Positions 34,798 to 45,730 of a stretch of 64,000 bases of DNA are shown here, piece by piece. The notes below the pieces were generated by a model that did not search any database, had not been told where the DNA came from, and saw only the letters and a list, made by a program, of their open reading frames with translations. Numbering within the stretch: the first letter of the stretch is position 1; every line of letters starts with the position of its first letter. The stretch is from NCBI RefSeq assembly GCF_000203815.1, contig NW_004457735.1, positions 2,418,001-2,482,000 on the forward strand, read 5' to 3'. The position numbers and the translations under genes are program-made. The DNA comes from Cavenderia fasciculata. Lineage: Eukaryota; Evosea; Eumycetozoa; Acytosteliales; Cavenderiaceae.

Positions 34798-37080
34798 TTA
34801 AATATCAACCAATAAACTATCAGTATTGGTATCAATGTTTTCAGATGAGGATTGGATGTTGATTGTTGATTTGGAAACGTTGAAAGAGTCAAAATCAAAG
34901 TCGTTGGTATTTAATGTATTTGATGGTTTGGTATTGTTGTTGGCTTGTTCACCAAAGATATCATCAAAGTCCTTGTTACCATTGGTTGTTGTTGGTTGTT
35001 GGTGGTGTTGTTCACTTGGTGCATCAAATGAAAAGTCATCCAATGATGTATCAATGTGATTGTTGGCAATATTTGATTCAAAGAAATCATTGTCTTGTTG
35101 CTCTTTAGTCTCCAAGACTTGGTCATCAATGATCAAATCTTCCTCTTGATTGAATGAAAATTCATTCTTTGATTCATCTCCAACAATATTTTCATCGTCT
35201 AAGATTTCTTCTTCTACATTTTCATCAATAGTTGGGATTATGATTTCTTCTTCATCTTCAATGATTTGGTCATCTTGGTGAACATCTTCCAAAATTAAAT
35301 CCTCCTTTTTGATATCATCAAATTCGTCAAAGATTTCCTCCTCTTGTTGTTTTGGTTCTTCAGTGACAATTGGTCCTTCTACCTTTTCATCAATAGTTGG
35401 GATTATGATTTCCTCCTCGTCATCTTCAATGATTTGGTCATCATGGTGGACATCTTCCAAAATTAAATCTTCCTTTTTGATATCATCAAATTCGTCAAAG
35501 ATTTCTTCCTCTTGTTGTTTTGGTTCTTCAAAAATAATTTCTTCTTGTTTTGGTTCAGTGACAATTGGTTCTTCTTTTGTTTCAATGATTTGTACCTCTT
35601 GTTGTTGTGGTTGGATGTCTTCCAAAACTATATCATCATTTTTGATATCATCAAATTCATTGACAACAGTTTCTTCTTCTTTTGGTTGTTCGGTCTTTAA
35701 ATCGTCAATCAAGAGTTCATCTTGAAGAGAGGTATGTTGTTCTTGTTGTTGTTTGATTTCATTAATCTTTTCCTCTTCTTCTTGTTCCTCTTGTTGTACA
35801 ATTTTGATATCTTCTTCTTCTTGTTTCTTTTCTTCCGATTTAGAGTTTAATTGGGCATTGGCCATCTCTTGGTCCAATTCTTGCATAAATTCTTCCAAGT
35901 CGTTCTCTTTTACAACTTCTTTGCTAGAATCTGCCTTTCTGATATCTTCAAGGATAGAGTCTCCTTCTTCGTCTGATACTTGTTCAATAACCAAAGTGCT
36001 TGACGTGGTTTGGGTCTTTAGGAGTTCAACCTCTGTTGGTTGTTCAACAGCTACAGGTGTTGGTACTACTACTGCAGCAGCTGCTGCTGGAGTAGCAGCA
36101 ACTACAACTGGTACAGTTGCAACTGGCTTTGAGGCAGTAGTTGGTGATGGTTTAGATGGGGCAGCAGCTGCTGGCTTCTTGACAGCAGTTGTGGCAGCTG
36201 GTTTTATAATCTTTTCCTTTGATAGGGATGGTGAAAGTTTAGATGTTGTGGTTGATGGAGTTGGTTTGGCTGCAGTGGCTGCAGGCTTGACAGGTGCTGC
36301 CAATTTAGATGCTGGTTTGGCGGCGGCTGGTTTGACAGCACTAGCTGATGGCTTGACAGCAGAAGTAGCTGTAGCAGCTGTAGCAGAAGCGGTAGAAGCA
36401 GCAGAGGCAGCTGGCGCAATAGTTGGTTTGGTTGCGGTTTTGGTGGTGGTGGTGGTGGTGGTAGTAGTTGTCTTTGTGGCGGTTGGTTTTACAGTAGTGA
36501 CTGTTGGTTTTGGAACTGCAACAACAGGCTTTGGAGATGAGGTAGTTGTGGTAGTGGTGGTAGTCTTTACAGTTGGAGAGGATGTAGTTGTTGTCTTTGT
36601 AGCAGGTGAAGACACCTTGGAGACAGTTGATGGTGAAGTGATTTTTGTTGGAGTTGTTGATGGAGATGATGTGGTAGTTGTCTTGGCTTGAGTCAATTGC
36701 TTGGATACCAATGGCGATGACTTTGGAGTGGTTGTAGCACTGGTAATTGGTTTCTTGTCTGGAGTGCTTGTACTTGAAGTGCTTGTGGTGGTTGGAAGCA
36801 CTTTTTTGATTGGAGTTGGAGATGAAGCTCCATTCAAAGTACTAGTTGATTTAATAGTCTTGGCAGCTGGTGACGAGGTAGTAGTCGTAGTGGAAGTAGC
36901 AGTGGAAGTAGTACCCTTCTTTTTCAACTCTTCATATTTGACTTTAAGTTGGCTACTTTCACTCTCAACCTTGTTTAATGTTTCCGACAAGTTCTTGTTT
37001 TCAACCAAAGCGTCTGACAATTTCTTTTTGTATTCTTCTAGCTCCTTTTGAAGACTAGTAATATCAGCTGTTACCTCCAT
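34798..37080 (-). CDS. Coiled-coil, Thr/Pro/Ala-rich and acidic repeat protein, unknown function
   Basis: This is a single exon of 760 residues. Residues 1-55 form a clear heptad coiled coil (LQKELEEYKKKLSDALVENK). Residues 56-340 are Thr/Ser/Ala/Pro/Lys-rich, with repeated TTTSSP and TKT motifs, a composition typical of microtubule- or scaffold-associated linkers. Residues 360-690 are very acidic and Gln-rich. They include a tandem repeat of about 60 residues containing EIFDEFDDIKKEDLILEDV, present two complete times plus degenerate copies. The end is Asp/Asn/Phe-rich. I do not recognise the family. Both DNA strands are open over much of the length because of the repeats; the minus frame is chosen because it has the single unbroken frame with the coiled coil. 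Confidence 0.75.
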   Translation of the reverse strand: MEVTADITSLQKELEEYKKKLSDALVENKNLSETLNKVESESSQLKVKYEELKKKGTTSTATSTTTTTSSPAAKTIKSTSTLNGASSPTPIKKVLPTTTSTSSTSTPDKKPITSATTTPKSSPLVSKQLTQAKTTTTSSPSTTPTKITSPSTVSKVSSPATKTTTTSSPTVKTTTTTTTTSSPKPVVAVPKPTVTTVKPTATKTTTTTTTTTTKTATKPTIAPAASAASTASATAATATSAVKPSASAVKPAAAKPASKLAAPVKPAATAAKPTPSTTTSKLSPSLSKEKIIKPAATTAVKKPAAAAPSKPSPTTASKPVATVPVVVAATPAAAAAVVVPTPVAVEQPTEVELLKTQTTSSTLVIEQVSDEEGDSILEDIRKADSSKEVVKENDLEEFMQELDQEMANAQLNSKSEEKKQEEEDIKIVQQEEQEEEEKINEIKQQQEQHTSLQDELLIDDLKTEQPKEEETVVNEFDDIKNDDIVLEDIQPQQQEVQIIETKEEPIVTEPKQEEIIFEEPKQQEEEIFDEFDDIKKEDLILEDVHHDDQIIEDDEEEIIIPTIDEKVEGPIVTEEPKQQEEEIFDEFDDIKKEDLILEDVHQDDQIIEDEEEIIIPTIDENVEEEILDDENIVGDESKNEFSFNQEEDLIIDDQVLETKEQQDNDFFESNIANNHIDTSLDDFSFDAPSEQHHQQPTTTNGNKDFDDIFGEQANNNTKPSNTLNTNDFDFDSFNVSKSTINIQSSSENIDTNTDSLLVDI

Positions 37081-38280
37081 TCTATCTATTCTGTCGTTGT
37101 TTGTTTGTTTGTTTTGTTTATATATGGTACAGTGATATCCTTTATATGTATCTATCTAATTGTGATGATTATTAACAAATCAATAATGGATGTAGTTTAG
37201 TTAGTTTAGTTTAATAAACAAACAAATAACAAATATAAATCAATGTTGACTTACCTTACCTTTGTGTATCTAGTACCCTACAAGAGTATTAAATCAAATA
37301 TGTGTGATGGATAATAAAGCTGAAACGACTAAAACAACAAGTCAAGATATCTTGTTAGCTATTATCTATCCTTGTCTATGATGATAATGATGAATGATGT
37401 GTGCGTGTGTGGATATTTTTATTGTCTCAACTGAAGTTGGTGATAAATGTTTATGAAAAAAAAAAGAAAATAATAGATCATCCAATCACATTTTTTCTTT
37501 GAAAATCAGTTGGGCAATGATAAGAGAGAGATACAACATAAACATAAAACAATGATCAATAATATAAACACTATTACTAGTGTTTAATTAACAATTGTTA
37601 TAATCTTGTTGTTGGAACAATCATGTGAACATTGCAACAATCATGTGACCCTTCTCCTACTACTCCTATTCCTGGGGAATATGTAGTAGTACTCGATACC
37701 AATCAAGATATTTATCTATAACTTGAATATAATAATAATAATAAAGTAAGAGACACTTTCTAAAAGATATTCATTCTCGTTTTAGTAAACAACTTTAACT
37801 TTTAGTAAGAGTGAGACTGACTAGACTTTTCCGATACTAATTCTCTAGGTTGTCAAAAAATCGGGGTTGGGATCTCCTCATTCCCATCGTTTCTCTCCTC
37901 CTTTCGTTCAAACAACCTCTATCGCTCCCAACATTAGAAATGTCTCTCCATTATTATTGACACCGTCTTTTATCATTGTGTTACCAGGGAGTGAATAGTT
38001 TTAATCGTGATTTCCGACCACAAATAGAAAGATATTATCAACTATGAATATCTTTAGTTGTAGGAGACCTACGAAAAATCCTCGGAGCACCGACACTACC
38101 CAACCGCCAAGTGAGGTGTTTTTTTTAAATTTAAATTTCTTTTTTTCTTCAGCTGAACCCAACGGTGGCCATCACACTCATGGTCTCCTCGGTCTTCGAA
38201 AGCCTTTGATACTTATTTTGCATCGTCATTATCGTCATTATTATTAATATTTATCCCTTTCATTAACTACAAATACAAAT
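37081..38280. other. Intergenic, promoter region of two divergent genes
   Basis: This 1.2-kb spacer separates the leftward coiled-coil gene from the rightward lysozyme gene. It contains a direct repeat AACAATCATGTGA (near 37617 and 37639). There is also a short open segment at 38044-38247 that may be a 5' leader or spurious. No RNA gene is recognised. Confidence 0.5.
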
Positions 38281-38846
38281 ATGTTCAAATCAACTATTCT
38301 TGGATTAGGTGTTTTAGCCGCCGCCCTTGGTTACGTCAATGCTGTGCGTATCATATCATTATTATTATTATCATCTCATCATGTGATCATGTGATTACCA
38401 ACAACAAAATAACAATAATAACAAAATCAACAATAGCAACAACTCAAACTCCAACAAGCAACTTATTATTAGTTTAATATTTCTATTGCGCCCATGGTTT
38501 TTTTTTTTACGCCGCAGTGCTCGGGTCTTAGCACCATTGCAAAGTTATAGTTTATATACAATAGAGATAATCCCCTTTGGAAATAAATTAATATTAACAA
38601 CATTTGATTCGATTACCTTTTACTATTTAGGACGATTACAATTGTGCTCAAATGCAACAATTGGCCGGTACAGTTTTTTCTGGTCAAACTGCCACCAACT
38701 TTATTTGTATCGCATACTATGAGTCTAGTTGGAATACCGATGCACAAAACCCATCTGGTGCTTCTGGTCTCTGGCAAATTTTGTAAGCTGTCAGCTTGTC
38801 CAGTGTAGTAGTGTTTGGTCATGAAGAAAATCAACCATATTAAATT

Positions 38847-38878
<32 letters not shown>

Positions 38879-39581
38879 GAATATATTATCTCTATTGCAT
38901 ATATAACTATAAAACTATAACTTTGCAACGGTGCTAAGACCCGAGCACTGCGGCGAGCTTTGTCCCCAGTGTACAACTCCAAGCGATTTGTTCAATCCAA
39001 CCATCAACGCCCAATGTGCTCTTGCCGTTTACAATGCCCAAGGTTACAATGCCTGGACGACGTGGTCAAGTGGTCAGTTAACGCTAATACACTACACCTA
39101 AACCTAGATGTGTAGGCTACACATTTTAGGTCGCAAGGCGACGATGAATAATAACACTAATACACTTTTTTTTTCTTTTTTTTCAACATTAGGCGACTGC
39201 ACCAACTGGAACAAGTGTGGATCTAGCTCATCCTCCTCAGGTGCTTCATCTGGTGCCTCTACCTCTGGTGCTTCAACATCTGGTGCCTCCACCTCTGGAT
39301 CATCCGGATCTTCTGGTTCATCCGGTTCATCTGGATCTTCAGGTTCATCCGGTTCATCCGGTTCATCTGGTTCATCTGGTTCATCCGGTTCATCCGCATC
39401 ATCAGGAACATCCTCATCCGGTTCATCCGGTTCATCAGGATCATCAGGATCATCAGGATCTACCTCAACTTCAGGTACCTCATCATCTGGTTCATCATCT
39501 GGTTCATCATCTGGCACTGGATCCTCATCAGGTACAGGTTCTGGAACTGGTTCAGGAAGCAACGGTCAAAAGTTACTCTAA
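38281..39581 (+). CDS. Secreted lysozyme with Ser-Ser-Gly repeat tail
   Basis: The model is join(38281..38343, 38631..38782, 38939..39072, 39193..39581), 245 residues. A signal peptide ([21 protein letters not shown]) is exon 1. The mature domain has a catalytic-type Glu in [10 protein letters not shown] (about residue 53), followed by [11 protein letters not shown], the signature shared by C-type lysozymes and lytic transglycosylases, and paired cysteines ([30 protein letters not shown]). The last 110 residues are SSG/SGS repeats, as in other dictyostelid lysozymes, and may be a glycosylated linker. It presumably digests bacterial peptidoglycan in phagosomes. The start of exon 3 lies inside an inverted repeat shared with intron 1, so that splice site (acceptor CTAAG) is less certain than the others. 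Confidence 0.85.
38510..38955. repeat. Inverted repeat flanking lysozyme exon 2
   Basis: About 62 nt at 38510-38571, beginning CGCCGCAGTGCTCGGGTC, recur as the reverse complement at 38885-38955, with one mismatch in the first 40 nt and a 9-nt insertion further in. The left arm lies in intron 1. The right arm spans intron 2 and the first bases of exon 3. The arms are more GC-rich than ordinary introns. The pre-mRNA could fold exon 2 into a loop. Confidence 0.85.
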
Positions 39582-39861
39582 ATTATTTATTTACAAATCC
39601 GATAGAAATGTAAATGTCAATAATACCAAGAGACATAACACAAACCCAAAAATATTATATTATTTTATCCATTTTTTATAAATTGTATTTTGAATTGCAA
39701 TACAACAACAACACAACAACACCAACAACAACAATAATAAATCAATTTATATTGAAATCCCTACACACAACATTAGTAGTATTATTATTATTATTATACA
39801 TATTAATAATATATTATAGATACGTACGCATTCATTTTTTTTTTTTTTTCCTTTCCCATTG

Positions 39862-40440
39862 GACTGGTCGACGTGGTCAAGTGGTCAGTTAACGCTAATA
39901 CACTACACCTAAACCTAGATGTGTAGGCTACACATTTTAGGTCGCAAGGTGACGATGAATAATAACACAATACACTTTTTTTTTCTTTTTTTTCAACATT
40001 AGGCGACTGCACCAACTGGAACAAGTGTGGATCTAGCTCATCCTCCTCAGGTGCTTCATCTGGTGCCTCTACCTCTGGATCATCCGGATCTTCAGGATCA
40101 TCAGGTTCATCCGGTTCATCTGGATCTTCAGGATCATCCGGTTCATCAGGATCAACCTGAACTTCAGGTACCTCATCTGGTTCAGGAAGCAACGGTCAAA
40201 AGTTACTCTAAATTATTTATTTACAAATCCGATAGAAATGTAAATGTCAATAATAACATCAAGATTAAAAACTTTTTAGTCGACTATCTACAAACCAAAA
40301 AAATATATTATTATTATTATATTTTATCCATTTTTTATAAATTGTATATTGAATCGCTATAAATCAATTTATATTGAAATCCCTACACAACATTCCATTA
40401 GTATTATTATACATATTAATAATATATTTATGAATTTGTT
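39862..40440 (+). pseudogene. Tandem duplicate of the lysozyme 3' end
   Basis: From about 39862 the end of exon 3, the whole last intron, the last exon and the 3' flank of the lysozyme gene are repeated. The copy has no upstream exons. Its SSG tail is shorter, and an in-frame TGA occurs where the first copy has TCA (around 40158). The copied intron keeps the hairpins ATGTGTAGGCTACACAT and GTCGC/G(C or T)GAC. Near identity of the intron and 3' flank suggests a recent duplication. Confidence 0.85.
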
Positions 40441-40539
40441 TTTTTTTTTTGAAAAGTACCCAAGTCAGAGAAAATGAGACAATTTTCAATTGGGTTTGAA
40501 GTTAGATAGATATAGATTAGATAGATATACAATACAACT

Positions 40540-42790
40540 ATGAGTAGCAAAAAAGATAATGTTACAGTAGTAAAGATACCAAACGATCAACATGTGTTGG
40601 TAGAAAAGGTTAGAACATTGCTTCTTGAAACACCGTCCAAACGAACCAAAGAAGAACAAAAGTCACACTTTAAGAATCTCTTTGATACTGCAAACGAGTT
40701 GCTGCGTCGTGACCCCAACCACAGTCACTACAAAGAGTTAAAGGCAGTGTCATTGTTTAGCTTTGTCGATCATTGTAGTGTCGCCGATCCCATTGCAATG
40801 GTCAAGTTACAAGAGGCCAATGATCTTGCTCCCAACATTAAATTCATTCGAGATCGTTTGATCAATCTATACATAAAGAATAATACTACTGTACCAAAGA
40901 AATTAATGGATCAATCAAGATTATATGATCATGGTAATAATAATAACAGTAATAATAATAATAATAATAACAGAAATACAAATATGAATATGAATATGAA
41001 TATGGATCAATCAAGTCAAGACAAGATATTAGCATTAAAATTATATGCATCAGCAGTTGAATGTGAAATGAAAGGTGATTTACAATCTGCTTTTAGATTA
41101 TTGTATGGTATGTATACACATGTATAAATGTAAACACATATATAGGGTAGATAGAGTAATTAACAATCATTTATATTTCTTTTACTTTTTTCTCTTTTCT
41201 AGCTGCACATGAAAAAGATAAAGAACATAGAGATATTAATTTACATATTGGAAGATTATATACAAAACAAGGAAAGATTACACAAGCAAACAAACATATA
41301 GATAATGCAATTAGAGGTAAACCTGTAATGTGGGAGGCACATATGGAAAAGGCAGGTCTCGAACAAAAGGAAGGTGAATCATCAAATGCAGTCCGTCGAT
41401 TAGGATACATGGTAAAATCAACCGACACTACACCAGAAATGAAGAAACGTGCAATGCTATTAAAGATATTCTACATGAACTCTTTGGAAAATAGTGATAA
41501 TGGAAAAGAGATTTATGATGAATCAATTTCTTATTTTAAATTATTAAATATTAAACCTTATCAATTGTAAGAAAGAAAAAAAAGAAAGAAAGAAAGATAA
41601 AAAGAAGAATACAATACAAATATATATTAATTTATTCATTTTTATTTATATTTTTTAGCTCAGAAGATCAAATTAAAGGATTTAAAAGACAATCACCAAT
41701 TAAAATTGGATATCTAAGTTCACATTTTAAAGAACATCCAATTGCTTATTTTATGGATGGTATTTTAGAGTATCATAGATCTGAAATGTTTCAAGTACAT
41801 ATATTCCAAATTGGACAAGTTGAAGAGGATGCCTATACAGCTAGAATGAAGTCATACATTCATCCAGATAATTGGCATGTTCTTAGATCAGATTCATGTA
41901 AATTGTTGGCAGATATGATTCGATCACATAACATTGCCATTCTATCTTGTTTGGATGTACATACAGAACGTGATGGTGAGATTGCTTCTTATCGTCCTGC
42001 ACCTATTATGGTAAACTATTTGGGCTATCCAAATACTAGTGGTATTGATACGATTCAATATCGTATCACTGATAGTTTTGCAGACCCCCAAGACACCAAA
42101 CAACCATGGTCAGAGAAATTGATTCGTCTACCAAACTCTTTTCTAACATTTAGAGCATCACATCTTACGGTGCATCCAGTATCCGTTGCACCATGCGCTA
42201 AAAATGGGTATGTTACATTTGGATGTTACAATACTCTCTCCAAAGTACAAGATCCAACTTGGAAATGTTGGAAACAGATACTTGATCGTTTACCACAGGC
42301 AAGACTAATCATCAAGGCACCACTCTTTATTGAAGAGTCTGCAGCTCAACATTATAGAGACCGCCTACAAAAACTTGGTGTTGATACTAGTCGTGTGTCA
42401 TTGCGTGCCTATTCAATGGACACTCAAAATCACTATGTCTCGTACGACGAGATGGATGTGTCACTTGACCCATTCCCATACAATGGTACCACCACATCGA
42501 TGGATTCACTCTGGATGGGTGTACCCTTTGTCACCTATGCCGGTACCACTCATGTACATCGTGTAGGTGCCTCTATTCTCAATAATGTCGGTCTTGGTGA
42601 TCTTGTTGGTTACTCGACCCAAGAATATGTAGACATTGCAGTCAAGCTTGGACAAGATCTCGATCGTATCAAATCCATTCGCTCTTCACTTCGTGACACT
42701 CTCTCCAAATCGATTCTATCCGATCCAAAATCATTTACCATTCAACTTGAAGATAAATATATTGAAATGTTTAATCAATCTTTAATTTAA
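40540..42790 (+). CDS. GT41 glycosyltransferase (OGT/SPY family)
   Basis: The model is join(40540..41107, 41203..41566, 41659..42790), 687 residues. The N-terminal half (1-310) contains degenerate TPR-like helices (INLHIGRLYTKQGKITQANK) and an Asn run. The C-terminal half is the GT41 catalytic region: IGYLSSHFKEHPI with the equivalent of the catalytic His, PAPIMVNYLGYPNTSG, VTFGCYNTLSKV with the Lys that contacts the nucleotide phosphate in the family, and LDPFPYNGTTTSMDSLWMGV. These enzymes add a single sugar, GlcNAc or fucose, to Ser/Thr of nuclear and cytosolic proteins. Motifs are closer to the plant SPY/bacterial type than to animal OGT, so the donor sugar is undecided. No signal peptide is seen. 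Confidence 0.9.
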
Positions 42791-42837
42791 AAAATAAAAA
42801 GTAAAAAAAGAAATAGGTGATAAGCCTGGATGAAATG

Positions 42838-42851
42838 AAGGAAATTTCCTT
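42838..42851. promoter_or_regulatory. 14-bp perfect palindrome upstream of esterase gene
   Basis: AAGGAAATTTCCTT is fully self-complementary. It lies about 115 bp upstream of the start codon of the secreted esterase and 45 bp after the glycosyltransferase stop codon. It could be a transcription-factor site. Confidence 0.35.
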
Positions 42852-42966
42852 GGACAACAAAAATGTAAAATAATCCCGGTCAAATTCATTCGAATTTCGA
42901 GGACAAAGCAATTGTTTGTTATTATTAGTACTAGCTAGTTATAAAAGATCAATCACAATCAAAACA

Positions 42967-44203
42967 ATGTATAAAATAGATGTATCAATATTATGTATTA
43001 TAGTAGTTCAAAGTGTATTATTAGTATTATTAGTAGGAGCAGGAGATATTACGATATCGGGGATAAGTAGTGGTGGTTACATGGCAGTTCAATTTCATGT
43101 AGCATTCTCTTCAATAGTTTCTGGTGTTGGTGTTATAGCTGGTGGTCCTTATTATTGTAAGTATATAGATAAGAGAGTGTACAATCAAGGTTATTTTGTA
43201 TCAACTAATTATTGTATCTATCTATGTTTAGGTGCAAAGGGTAATGTAGTAGATGCAACAACAGAATGCATGTCAACTCCAAGTTTAATATCAATTGATG
43301 AATTGATTGCAGCAACAAGTTATGCAGAGGATACATATACAATTGATCCAACATCGAATATGGCAAACTCTAAAGTTTGGTTGTTTTCTGGTACCAAGGA
43401 TACAGTAGTACAACAAGGAGTCGTTAAAAAACTAGAGGAATATTATACCAATTATATAGATAGTAGTAGAATCAATACTACCTATGATATTCCAGCTGAA
43501 CATTCATTTGTAACTGATAATTTTGGAAACGCTTGTGATTACTTGGGACCTGATTACATGAATAATTGTGGTTTCAATAGTGCCTATAATATCCTATCAT
43601 ATTTAATTGGTCCTTTAAATACTCCTTCTTCACAATCTCCAATTGATAATGTAACTAAATCTAAACTATATCTAATAATAATAATTAATTAATTAACAAT
43701 TAATATTTTCTATTTTCTATTTTCTATTTTTAGATATTACAAATTGATCAAGCATCATTTATACCAATAATGACACCATTGGAAGCAGGATTATATGAAT
43801 ATGCTTATGCATACATTCCATCCAATTGTCAATACGAAAAAAATAAAGGAGGTAAGTACTTACAACCAACAACAAATATAAATATATTCAAGTATTAGTA
43901 ATTAATCATTTCTTCTATTTTATAGTTTGCTCAGTACATGTAGCATATCATGGATGTGTTCAAACTATACCAGATATTAATAGTACATTCTATATGAATG
44001 CTGGATACAATGAAATAGCAGACAGCAATAATCTGATTGTACTCTATCCACAAGCACAAGCCAATGAATTGAATCCAAAGGGGTGCTTTGATTGGTGGGG
44101 ATACTCTGGTGAAGACTATGCATCACAACTTGGTGTTCAAATGGTCACTGTCAAAAAAATGGTAGACTATCTCATCTCTGAATATATTTCATCAACCAAC
44201 TAG
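42967..44203 (+). CDS. Secreted esterase, PHB-depolymerase-like alpha/beta hydrolase
   Basis: The model is join(42967..43156, 43232..43650, 43734..43851, 43926..44203), 334 residues. A hydrophobic signal segment covers about residues 5-25. The nucleophile elbow is GISSGGYMA, the acid lies in FSGTKDTVV and the His in PAEHSFVTD, all in the usual order. The C-terminal part has HVAYHGC, LIVLYPQAQ and CFDWWGYSG, typical of extracellular poly(3-hydroxybutyrate) depolymerases. It may digest the storage polyester of ingested bacteria. The first intron (75 bp) has no stop and a length divisible by three, so an unspliced form would also be open. Met at 42967 is chosen as the only ATG before the signal segment. 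Confidence 0.88.
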
Positions 44204-44361
44204 AAGAATAAATTAAATTCAATTCTCAACGTTTTGTATAATTAAAATAGATTAAATTAATGAAAAAAAAGAATAGTCTCAAAAGTCTTGATTTTTTGAT
44301 CATTACAACAACTCTCAGTAGTTATTACTTACTTCTAAAGTAACAAATAAGAAGAAGAAGA

Positions 44362-45121
44362 ATGTTTAGTACTACAGAGATTAAAGGTATTGTATTGTAT
44401 TAAATCATCATTCATTCATTCTAATTTACTAATTGTGTGTGTTTACCTCTTTTTGATTCTCAAAGATAATACAATAGTACCATTCCTTGGTTACACATAT
44501 CCAATCAAGATTGTATCAAACTTGAATGAGGAGGAACAAACAAATACATCAGATGTAAATAGTAGATACAAATTTGTAAAGAATCAAAATTATAAAGCAA
44601 TCGATAATACTGGTACCAGTACTTCTATTGTTGCTGGTGAAGTTATTTCATTTCAAAGTTTACAACATTCAGTTTGCTTTGCAAAGGGAGTATTACTACA
44701 TTCCTTTTTAGAAAATGCTGAACGTATTCTATACAATAGATTGTCGAGAACACAACAATCTGTGGTCAAAGGGACTGAATCTTTGGGTTATGTTGAACCC
44801 GAGTTGATCCTTACACATCTCAAAAAATACAGACCATCATCCAGTCGCATTGAACAAGACTATTCAGAAACTGTCAATGGAGAACGTACAAAGAGTGACA
44901 TTCATGTCCTTCACTTTTCACTCACCGATATCAAATCCTACAATGATTTACCCGCTCTTGTTACACTCAATTGGCAAGCTCTCGAGGATGTCATTGAAGT
45001 TAGTGGAAAGATACTAGACATTTCAATCATTAGATATGTAGATATATCATTTAGAATTAATATTAGAACTCATCATGTATTGGTTGATTTTATTCAACAA
45101 TGTTATCAAGATAAAGAATAA
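44362..45121 (+). CDS. Unknown protein, two exons
   Basis: The model is join(44362..44386, 44466..45121), 226 residues. Exon 1 codes for MFSTTEIK and the intron is 79 bp in phase 1. The protein has no signal peptide, transmembrane helix or low-complexity run, and a balanced composition (VPFLGYTYPIKIVSNL, HSFLENAERILYNRLS, DIHVLHFSLTDIKSYNDLP). It looks like a compact soluble domain, but I do not recognise the family. Confidence 0.65.
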
Positions 45122-45234
45122 ATATATAAACAAACAAACAAACAAAATATCACATAAATGGTTCCCATTCAACAACAATATATAACAACATAGATAGGAG
45201 CAGTATATATATCTATATACCCCAATTACAATAT

Positions 45235-45400
45235 ATTATTGGCTAATTTATTTAATTTACATTTAGAATTCTAGTTCCTCTTTTAATTGGTGTCCAGGTT
45301 CTCTCTATCAATCCAAGAGAGTTTGAACCATAGAGCATGGTAACATCAATATCTGGATGAAGCTTTTTAATAAGATCATAATGGATTGGATGCCCATCCC
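45235..45400 (-). pseudogene. Fragment of the ABHD4/5-like hydrolase gene
   Basis: About 45270-45400 matches the hydrolase coding sequence at 52411-52540, including the stretch coding for DVTMLYGSNSWIDREPGYK. The preceding bases match the 3' end and flank of the same gene at 52190-52262. About 150 bp between the two is missing, and small insertions (for example AGAG) disturb the frame. It is a partial, internally deleted copy lying about 7 kb from its parent, in the same orientation. Confidence 0.8.
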
Positions 45401-45493
45401 AATTGATTCTCAATCATAATTTCCTTCCTCTATCCAAATATTTAAATTTTAAATATTTTTTAATTGAACATCTTCCCTCCTCGTTAACCTCTA

Positions 45494-45590
<97 letters not shown>
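45494..45590. repeat. (AATC)n microsatellite, about 24 units
   Basis: An almost perfect AATC tetranucleotide tandem repeat of about 97 bp starts just past the hydrolase gene fragment. It is open in several frames by chance. Confidence 0.95.
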
Positions 45591-45591
<1 letters not shown>

Positions 45592-45647
45592 GACAGCACC
45601 ACACACATACTTGAACTTGCAACGCACACTCTGCTGCGTCCAAGTTG

Positions 45648-45730
45648 TTAAACGAGTTTGTGACAGACAATGAACATCAAATTTAATTGGGTGCGTTCAT
45701 TGCATTCTCTTTTTAGTCAAACTCGTTTAA
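45648..45730. repeat. Nested inverted repeat (83 nt)
   Basis: TTAAACGAGTTTG (45648-45660) pairs with CAAACTCGTTTAA (45718-45730). Within it CAATGAAC (45668-45675) pairs with GTTCATTG (45695-45702). A smaller stem, ACGCA/TGCGT, lies at 45622-45639. It could be an ncRNA hairpin or a small foldback element. Confidence 0.6.

Noticed and set aside
34826-37051. Plus-strand frames opposite the coiled-coil protein
   Set aside because: Antisense of Thr/Ala/Pro and Glu/Asp repeats; the minus frame is unbroken and has the coiled coil.
38044-38247. Small open frame upstream of lysozyme
   Set aside because: Short, no known domain, and overlaps the promoter; may be a leader but not supported.
39104-39562. 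Asp/Glu/Pro-rich antisense frame over the lysozyme tail
   Set aside because: It is the reverse complement of SSG-repeat codons.
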